64,000 nucleotides of DNA from Loxodes magnus (lineage: Eukaryota; Ciliophora; Karyorelictea; Loxodida; Loxodidae): assembly GCA_946699065.1 (NCBI GenBank), contig CAMPDV010000325.1:289618-353617 (forward strand). The letters run 5' to 3'. Each line of letters begins with the position of its first letter. Positions within the stretch are counted from its first letter, which is position 1. Below, piece after piece: positions 60,601-64,000 of the stretch. The translations under genes were made by a program, and so were the position numbers. The notes under the pieces were generated by a model. That model worked only from the letters and a program-made list of their open reading frames with translations. It did not search any database and was not told the origin of the DNA.

Positions 60601-62500
60601 TTCAATTCAGAATGATGCAATTCATCTATATGTTAAGAAGAAAAACATTTGAATCATTAATCTGAAAGGAAATAACAAGAGAAGGGTTATTAACTTACTG
60701 AAACTTAGAAGCTTAATCATTTAAATGAAAGATCCTATTTTAATAAATAAAATCACACATGTAAAAAAAATTCCCCTTAGAAATAAAAAGAATTAGGTTA
60801 ATTTATTTTAGGAAGAGCAAAGAATCTTACATAAAGTAAGAATTAATAAAAGGAAGATATGAGCGCAATTGTGTAGAACTTAGCATCTACTACACTTAAA
60901 AAGAGTAGTTTTAGCTATACAAATTTGAATACCTTGCAAGACGTTCGTGCAAGCAAAGCATCTAATAATGATTGGATATTCTATTAGTAGAAACAATAAA
61001 ATCCATCATTACTTTATTAGTACTCCTTTTCAAGTCTAGGTACAATAAGTGAAGAAAGCACGTAAAGATCTTAATCAAGTTAATAATTATCTCCTAGCGA
61101 AAGAAATTTCACTACCTTATCACTTCATTTATATGAAAATGAAGATAAAATTGAGTAAGAGAGTTCTTAGAAAAAAATTTAGGAAGAATCAAAATAAGTG
61201 AAGCTATTAATCTCCTTCTTAATATTTTTGGCGCTTTTGTACTTATACTTGATAATCGTAGTATGAAACAACTCACTACGCAAACTTTAAATAATTTTTT
61301 AGTTTAATAATAAAATAAAATTTTAGCGTAATATCTTCTATTTATATTTCAAATTATCCATATGATCTTAAGACTTTGTTTTAAGCTGTATTTATGTTTC
61401 ATAATAAAACATTATAAAGTAATTAACTTTAATTTGTTAAATTATAAATTCATACTTTTTATCTAATTCTATATAGATTATTAAAAACAAGTAAGAACAG
61501 AAGGTAAAAAGATAAAATAGATAAAGTGTTAGAGTGTTAAAACTTGTTATAGAGCTCTCATACTCATCTTCTATGACTAAATTAAGTCTTTTATATCAAT
61601 TTAATAAATGTTAAATTTAAGAAAAATGACTAAAAAGCTAAAGTGATAAAAATACTCCAATTTATTAGATTCTCCTTTTTATAACTCTTGAAACTAAAAA
61701 TATTTAAATAAAGAAAGCCCTTTCATTAGATTATTAATAGGGGTATAAATTATCTAATATGATTTATCTATTAATAAGAGACTTTTTAAATTAGTTTCCT
61801 TTACTTTGAAGATACTTATTTAAGTCTATAAACACAAAGGAAAAGTTCACTCTTACACTTTAAAATTTTCTTTAACTGTCATGCAACTTTACGTTCCATA
61901 TGAAGGTATGATTCCTAAGAAACAGAAATGGAGTTCCATTGAAAGAAAAAGAAGATAATTAATTGACTTTTTTAAATAGTAAATTAATTTTAAATTTGAA
62001 GCATCTTTAAGAAAACTTGAAAGAGATAAGCTTTACATGATTTAAAGCTTTAATTATTTATTAGTAAGCTAAATTTTATATCTATTCTATGTATGCTATG
62101 ATTTTAAAGCCTTTTAATAGAAATAAAAGTTTAGTATGCTTAAGTTAAAATAATGAGGAAGATTAAAATTGATAATTAATAGTTATTATTTTAAAGGAAA
62201 GCTATTTTAAAAGTAATCTAGCCCAATAGAAACTAATAATAAAAAGCCTTAGCTTATTTAATTAAAAATAGATTTATATCATACATTTAATTCCAACTTT
62301 TATAATTTTATTGCTAACTAGAAAGATATAATATTAAAGGTATATGACTATACATAATTGTATGTTCTATTTATCTTCGTATATTCATTTAAATATTCAG
62401 GATATTAATTATAAAAGCCAATCTAATTTATAATTATAAGCTAAGATGCTGCTATGCTAAGCTTTAGTTCTAAATGTTCTTAATTTATATTTTTTACCTA
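57700..62500 (+). repeat. Large repeat unit G
   Basis: A direct copy. The upstream arm at 58.5-60.4 kb matches C and E. It carries ORF-a landmarks (LKGNNKRRVINLLKL) and the membrane-protein copy at 60859-61266. The downstream part at 61.75-62.45 kb matches 29.5-30.4 kb in unit H. Retroposon R13 follows immediately. The left boundary is approximate. Confidence 0.55.
60859..61266 (+). pseudogene. Tail-anchored membrane protein family, copy G
   Basis: Starts MSAIVQNLASTTLKKSSFSY and keeps NTLQDVRASKASNNDW, FSSLGTISEESTQRSQSSQ and LYENEDKIEQESS. The membrane segment (LISFLIFLALLYLYLIIV) is present but lies in another frame, so one frame change separates it from the body. In this copy ORF-a has slipped into frame with the gene. 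Confidence 0.5.
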
Positions 62501-62504
62501 GTAA

Positions 62505-63090
62505 ATTTCTCCCAGAAGGAAGAGATGTTTACAATAAGTCAGGATCTGATAAACCATTAAGATGATGACGAAGTCCATATGGTAGACCGAAGAGCTAAAG
62601 TCGGAGTCTATGAATCAATTTAAAATTTAGAGAATGATTATTGAGTAATGCAAGAGTAAGACGAGAAAAACTGAGTAAAATTAGATTCCAGACTTACATT
62701 AATAGAAGAAAACCTGTAGAAGCCTTCTTAAGGAATTCCAATGGAAATAGAGAAACAAGAAAAGATATTTCCTAGAGCAAGGAAAAGATGTTAGATTTGC
62801 AACAGCACTTGACATCTATGGCGAAAATGTCTCCAATAGAAAAGAATAAGAATGAATATTTGGAGTAATATTAACTATTAGCAACTGAAATGGCGAGCGA
62901 CGGAATTCTTCCCATTGGGAAATGGGAAAATCTGGAAAAAAAACAAATTCTTAACTCAAACTATTAAAAAGAGAGAAGTCCAGGAAAAAGAGCACAAGGA
63001 ACTCACATGCAGGAAAGGAGATTTTATACATTTAAAACTTCAATTAAGTCGGAAGGCGAACAGCTATTTTAATGATTAATGATTAAATTA
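62505..63090 (+). mobile_element. R13: subfamily D zinc-knuckle retroposon with one continuous frame
   Basis: From ATG 62525 a single frame runs 185 codons to a TGA (63080-63082) that lies within the 3' tail repeat. It starts MFTISQDLINHQDDDEVHMV (acidic), then KVGVYESIQNLENDY, a Leu/Glu stretch, the knuckle CQICNST-TGA-HLWRKC (62786-62827), a Trp-rich stretch with four TGG (NIWSN, LKWRA, KIWKK and HLWRK) and the basic end TCRKGDFIHLKLQLSRKAN. Three internal TGA (62642, 62672, 62810) and no frame change are seen. The tail is TTAATGATTAATGATTAA. R7 shares the C-terminus and tail. It looks recent; the codon question is treated as a finding. Confidence 0.75.
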
Positions 63091-64000
63091 ATTAGAAAAA
63101 TTAGAATGTTCATTCTGATTGAAAATTAGGTTTCTTCAAAATTATAAACTGCTTACCATTTAATTTAAATTTATTATTTAATTAATGCATTTAGCTATTT
63201 AAAAGTGCTTCATAAAGATAATTCATCTTCTCCTTTGAAATAAATAATTATAAGAAATAATTAAAAGCAAATCAACTGAAAAAATAATAAAATGCTAGAA
63301 TTAAAATAGGCTAAATATATGAAGATATTTATGTGTAATTCTATAAATCAAATTTCCAAAGAAAATCACTAACTTATGTTGCATCTTTTTTTGTAGTTTA
63401 CCCTTTAAATTATCCTAATTTAAAAAGTTAAGTCTATAACCTTTTTTAAGAAAAAAGTAAAATAGACCAGAAATTTTTACTTGAAAATAGATTCTTAATT
63501 TTAAGGCATATTTTAGTTAAAATATCTGAATGCTTCAATCTTTCATCTAAACGTTGTATGTCTTACTGAAAATTTTATATCGTTTATCTATATAAAAAAG
63601 TTACATTAATCTACTTAGAGGCTCTATTAACCTCTTTAGTGAATTTATAATTACCTTAAAATATTTATTCTGAAGATCTTTTCAGTTCCAAACCCAAAAT
63701 TATTATTTTTTATTTACTAAAATCAAAAATATTTTTAACCTTTACTCGACCAAGATAATTAATTTTATCTCATGTTTCATCCTTTTCTAGTTTAAATTTA
63801 TTTTTAAATACTAGAGATTTAATTTTATCTCTTTAAAATATTCCTTACCCTCTTTAATCCAAAAATATATTTTAAACAATTTTCAAGTATTTTATGATTC
63901 TCTTATAGCTTTAAGTTTATAATCTAATCCGCTTTATTAAATGAAAGCTATCTTATTTCTATTAATTTTAAGATTCTTAATCTCCTTTATTATTTATTTC
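63091..64000. other. AT-rich end of the window
   Basis: No gene, retroposon or clear unit homology was recognised. Confidence 0.4.

Noticed and set aside
8772-63090. LTR retrotransposon gag as the identity of the zinc-knuckle elements
   Set aside because: No long terminal repeats, primer-binding site or polypurine tract are seen. Simple-repeat tails and variable 14-18-bp target duplications fit LINE-type retroposition.

Overview
The window reads as germline (micronuclear) DNA of a Tetrahymena-like ciliate. It is extremely AT-rich. Under the standard code no frame exceeds about 70 codons. Reading TAA and TAG as glutamine and TGA as stop gives longer, coherent frames. A tRNA-like gene with a UUA anticodon (2849-2919) would read UAA and fits that code. 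I see no ordinary single-copy host gene. Almost everything recognisable is repetitive, as expected of germline-limited DNA that ciliates remove from the macronucleus. The species and the germline assignment are inference.

Layout. 1-8.76 kb is AT-rich and empty apart from the tRNA. From 8.78 to 10.74 kb there is a nest of short retroposons. From 10.7 to 62.5 kb the backbone is at least seven diverged copies of one large unit of about 5-6 kb (A to G, with A and F inverted), plus a deletion derivative (H). Each unit centres on a small gene for a Ser/Asn/Gln-rich protein ending in one membrane segment (copies at 13.2, 18.6, 25.0, 32.3, 47.8, 52.9 and 60.9 kb). I do not recognise this family. A conserved frame (ORF-a) lies just upstream of it. 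A very long open frame also lies on the opposite strand in A and F, so the coding direction is not fully settled.

Inserted into these units are about a dozen short (0.4-0.95 kb) retroposons. Each carries a single gag/ORF1-like protein with a basic N-terminus, a coiled coil and a CCHC zinc knuckle, followed by 3' hairpins and a short repeated tail. No reverse transcriptase is seen. Two have clear 18-bp target-site duplications, and one has an unoccupied counterpart in another unit. I treat them as non-autonomous LINE-like (HAL1-like) elements. Their striking property is that in-frame TGA codons recur at the same positions in different copies, at sites where sister copies carry TGG (Trp). This suggests that UGA is, or was, read as tryptophan in these elements although it is a stop elsewhere in the window.

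A second, SINE-like class (30.4, 36.85-37.37, 37.92-38.33 and 41.18-41.51 kb) has conserved RNA stem-loops and a common 3' end. One copy carries six 19-bp tandem repeats. Other items are a possible BED-finger exon with a 34-nt intron (22.4-22.7 kb) and an unrecognised decayed gene (56.7-57.5 kb). All readings were made by eye; no alignment or search was run.
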